DNA from: UMGS172 sp045648145
Lineage (GTDB): Bacteria; Bacillota; Clostridia; Oscillospirales; Acutalibacteraceae
Assembly (NCBI GenBank): GCA_045648145.1
Contig: JAZRNK010000079.1
Span: 1-7,492, forward strand
Length of the DNA stretch: 7,492 nt
Direction: 5' to 3'
Every line of letters begins with the position of its first letter. Positions within the stretch are counted from its first letter, which is position 1. A program made the position numbers and the translations under genes. The notes beneath the pieces are model-generated. The model ran no database searches, was not told where the DNA came from, and worked only from the letters and a program-made list of their open reading frames with translations. Of this stretch, positions 5,319 to 7,492 are shown piece after piece.

Positions 5319-6889
5319 TGAAGTTTGACGACAGCATTTTAAGAAATGATGAAAAGGCTATATTCAGTTTACGCAAGCTTTTTGCAGAACATGACTATAA
5401 GCAGTTTAAAATGAGCAAATTTGAGGAATACGACCTGTATTCCGAAAACAAGGACTTTTTAGTATCGGACGGCGTTATTACTTTTAATGATACTAATGGT
5501 AAGCTTTTGGCTCTCAAGCCCGACGTAACGCTTTCTATTATAAAGAATTGCAGGGATGAAGCTAATACAGTAGAAAAGTTCTATTATAATGAAAACGTTT
5601 ACCGCGTTTCCGAAAGCTCTCACGCTTACAAGGAAATTATGCAGTCGGGTGTTGAATGTATAGGCAACATCACTTCCGAACAGATTTTTGAGGTTTTAGA
5701 GTTATCCTTAAAAAGTCTTTCGGTTTTTTCAAACGATTATATTTTGCACCTTTGCGACATTGAGCTTGTAAATGCCGTTTTTGAAGAATATAACATTGAA
5801 AAAGCAAACAGAGCAACCATTTTAAAGGCCCTAACCGAAAAGAATGCCGGTGTTCTTAAAAGCTTATGCTCACCCGAGCAGTTCAACGCTTTAAAGGTTT
5901 TTGTCAAAAGCTATAAAACGGTTGACGAAACCATCAATAAGATAAAGAGCATTGCTTACAGTAACAGTTCAAAGAAAGCATTAACAGAGCTCGAGGGTCT
6001 TTGCACAAGGCTTTGTGATGCCGGATATAAGGATAATATTCATATTGATTTTTCAATCATCAGCCAGACCGGTTATTACAGCAAATTCCAATTTAAAGGT
6101 TATATAAACGGTGTTTCTACCCGCGTTCTTTCGGGTGGACAATATGACGGCTTGATGCAGCGTATGGGCAAAAAATCCGGAGCTATTGGTTTTGCCGTTT
6201 ACCTTGACGCTATCGAAAGACTTTCTGACACAGAGGTGTCGGCCGACGAAAAGCAATATATTAACATTGCTTTACCAAAAGGCAGACTTGGTGAAAAGGT
6301 TTACGCAATGTTCGAAGCGGCAGGCTTTGAATGTCCTTCTATAAAGGAAACCAACCGCAAGCTTATTTTTGAAAACACCGAAAAACGATTGAGATTTTTC
6401 TGGGTCAAGCCTTCCGATGTCGCTATTTACGTTGAACGCGGTGCCGCCGATATCGGTGTTGCTGGCAAGGATATTTTGCTTGAATACACCCCCGACGTTT
6501 ATGAGCTTTTGGATTTAAAAATAGGTAAATGCCGAATGGCAGTTGCAGCTAAAAAGGATTTTTGTGACGACACGTCGAAAACGCTTCGTGTTGCCACCAA
6601 GTTTTCCAATATTGCCCGTAGCTATTACGCTAAAAAATGCCGAGATATTGATATAATACACCTTAACGGTTCGATAGAAATTGCACCAATATTAAATCTC
6701 TCGGATGTAATAGTCGATATTGTCGAAACCGGCAAAACACTGCTCGAAAACGACCTTGCACCCTTTGAAACCATTGTTCCGATAAGTGCAAGATTGATTT
6801 CCAACAAATCCTCATTCAGCTTTAAAAATGAAAGTATTGAGCAGATTAAAAAAGGTCTTTTAGAACAGGTGGAGAAAAATAATGATTAA
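5318..6889 (+). CDS. hisZG: HisZ-HisG fusion: ATP phosphoribosyltransferase with built-in regulatory subunit
   Basis: This 523-aa cytosolic protein catalyses the first step of histidine synthesis, joining ATP and PRPP to phosphoribosyl-ATP. Residues 1 to about 300 are HisZ, a class II histidyl-tRNA-synthetase-like regulatory domain, with KPDVTL (67-72), QSGVECIG (109-116), SGGQYDG (272-278) and GAIGFA (288-293). HisZ proteins usually carry GGRYD; here the arginine is glutamine (Q275), fitting a domain with no synthetase role. A linker of about ten residues (near 303-312) leads to a short-form HisG (313-523). This begins with INIALPKGRLGE and has the PRPP-binding loop DIVETGKTL (467-475). Short HisG lacks its own C-terminal regulatory domain and normally needs separate HisZ, so fusion secures a 1:1 ratio. 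The start overlaps the upstream stop by 1 nt. The last 8 nt overlap hisD. Confidence 0.93.
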   Translation: MKFDDSILRNDEKAIFSLRKLFAEHDYKQFKMSKFEEYDLYSENKDFLVSDGVITFNDTNGKLLALKPDVTLSIIKNCRDEANTVEKFYYNENVYRVSESSHAYKEIMQSGVECIGNITSEQIFEVLELSLKSLSVFSNDYILHLCDIELVNAVFEEYNIEKANRATILKALTEKNAGVLKSLCSPEQFNALKVFVKSYKTVDETINKIKSIAYSNSSKKALTELEGLCTRLCDAGYKDNIHIDFSIISQTGYYSKFQFKGYINGVSTRVLSGGQYDGLMQRMGKKSGAIGFAVYLDAIERLSDTEVSADEKQYINIALPKGRLGEKVYAMFEAAGFECPSIKETNRKLIFENTEKRLRFFWVKPSDVAIYVERGAADIGVAGKDILLEYTPDVYELLDLKIGKCRMAVAAKKDFCDDTSKTLRVATKFSNIARSYYAKKCRDIDIIHLNGSIEIAPILNLSDVIVDIVETGKTLLENDLAPFETIVPISARLISNKSSFSFKNESIEQIKKGLLEQVEKNND

Positions 6890-7492
6890 GATTTTAAAAT
6901 ACGGCGAGGTTTCACCCAACGAAATTTTTGCAAGAGGTAAAGGAACATTTGATGTTGGCGACACCGTTACCGAAATTATTGAAAACGTAAAACAAAACGG
7001 TGACAAGGCTTTGTTCGAGTACTGCGAAAAATTTGACAAAGCCAAACTCTCCTGCTTGGAGGTCAATGCTGAAGAAATTGAGGAGGCTTTTAATTCAGTA
7101 GAGCCCAAATTCATTGAGATTATAAAAAAAGCCGCCGAGAACATCCGTGAGTTTCACAAAAAGCAGGTTCGCAACAGCTTTATAATAAATGACTGCGACG
7201 GTATTGTTACAGGTCAGAAAATTACACCTATTGAAAAGGTAGGACTTTACGTACCCGGCGGCACCGCCGCTTATCCGTCCACCGTTTTAATGGACAGTAT
7301 ACCTGCTAAGATTGCAGGTTGCAAAGAAATTTGCATCACCACTCCCCCATCAAGTGACGGCAAGGTTAATCCCGTTATACTTGCCGCCGCTAAAATTGCA
7401 GGGGTTGACCGCATATTTAAGGTTGGCGGCGCACAGGCAGTAGCCGCTTTGGCATACGGTACCGAAAGTATACCCAAGGTTGACAAAATCGT
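6882..7492 (+). CDS. hisD: Histidinol dehydrogenase HisD, N-terminal part
   Basis: The enzyme oxidises L-histidinol to histidine in two NAD-dependent steps, the last two reactions of the pathway. The 203 visible residues contain the family signatures GLYVPGG (121-127), followed by AAYPSTVLM, and VGGAQAVAALAYGT (181-194). Family members are about 430 aa long, so roughly half is present; the zinc ligands and catalytic histidines lie beyond the window. The ATG at 6882 overlaps the end of the hisZG frame by 8 nt, and AGGTGGAG (6867-6874) lies 7 nt upstream, so the start is well supported and coupling to hisZG is likely. No frameshift is seen in the visible part. Confidence 0.95.
   Translation, partial: MIKILKYGEVSPNEIFARGKGTFDVGDTVTEIIENVKQNGDKALFEYCEKFDKAKLSCLEVNAEEIEEAFNSVEPKFIEIIKKAAENIREFHKKQVRNSFIINDCDGIVTGQKITPIEKVGLYVPGGTAAYPSTVLMDSIPAKIAGCKEICITTPPSSDGKVNPVILAAAKIAGVDRIFKVGGAQAVAALAYGTESIPKVDKI

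Overview
The window looks like chromosomal DNA from an anaerobic, moderately AT-rich Firmicute of the class Clostridia, probably an Oscillospiraceae/Ruminococcaceae-like gut or rumen bacterium. The evidence is consensus sigma-A promoters, strong AGGAGG-type ribosome binding sites, T-box riboswitches of clostridial form, a YerC-type TrpR-like regulator at the head of a his operon, and a HisZ-HisG fusion. The assignment comes from gene content only.

The left two thirds (1-4933, minus strand) hold two tandem copies of one transcription unit. Each has a consensus promoter, a T-box leader of about 280 nt ending in a strong intrinsic terminator, and a gene for an unusual three-part protein: XRE helix-turn-helix, then cupin, then a full acyl-CoA synthetase of the AMP-forming, medium-chain/acetyl-CoA-synthetase-like type. 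The right copy (754 aa, 4600-2336) is complete. The left copy (664 residues visible) runs off the window start. By position in the stem I specifier loop, the right leader reads AUC (Ile) and the left leader GUA (Val). T-boxes switch genes on when the cognate tRNA is uncharged, so the natural reading is that the two ligases help make isoleucine and valine. The best hypothesis is activation of scavenged 2-methylbutyrate and isobutyrate to their CoA esters, followed elsewhere by reductive carboxylation to the 2-oxo acids and transamination. Rumen anaerobes are known to make Ile and Val this way. The substrates are inferred, not shown by the sequence.

The right third (about 4968-7492, plus strand) is the start of a histidine biosynthesis operon, divergent from the ligase units: a YerC/TrpR-family regulator (94 aa), a HisZ-HisG fusion (523 aa) and the N-terminal 203 residues of HisD. 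The genes overlap by 1 and 8 nt, so they are probably co-transcribed and translationally coupled. Between the -35 and -10 elements lies a perfect 7-bp inverted repeat, a good candidate operator for the regulator.

The non-coding stretches 1995-2335 and 4601-5033 are accounted for by the two T-box leaders and three promoters. No tRNA, rRNA, CRISPR or mobile element was seen.
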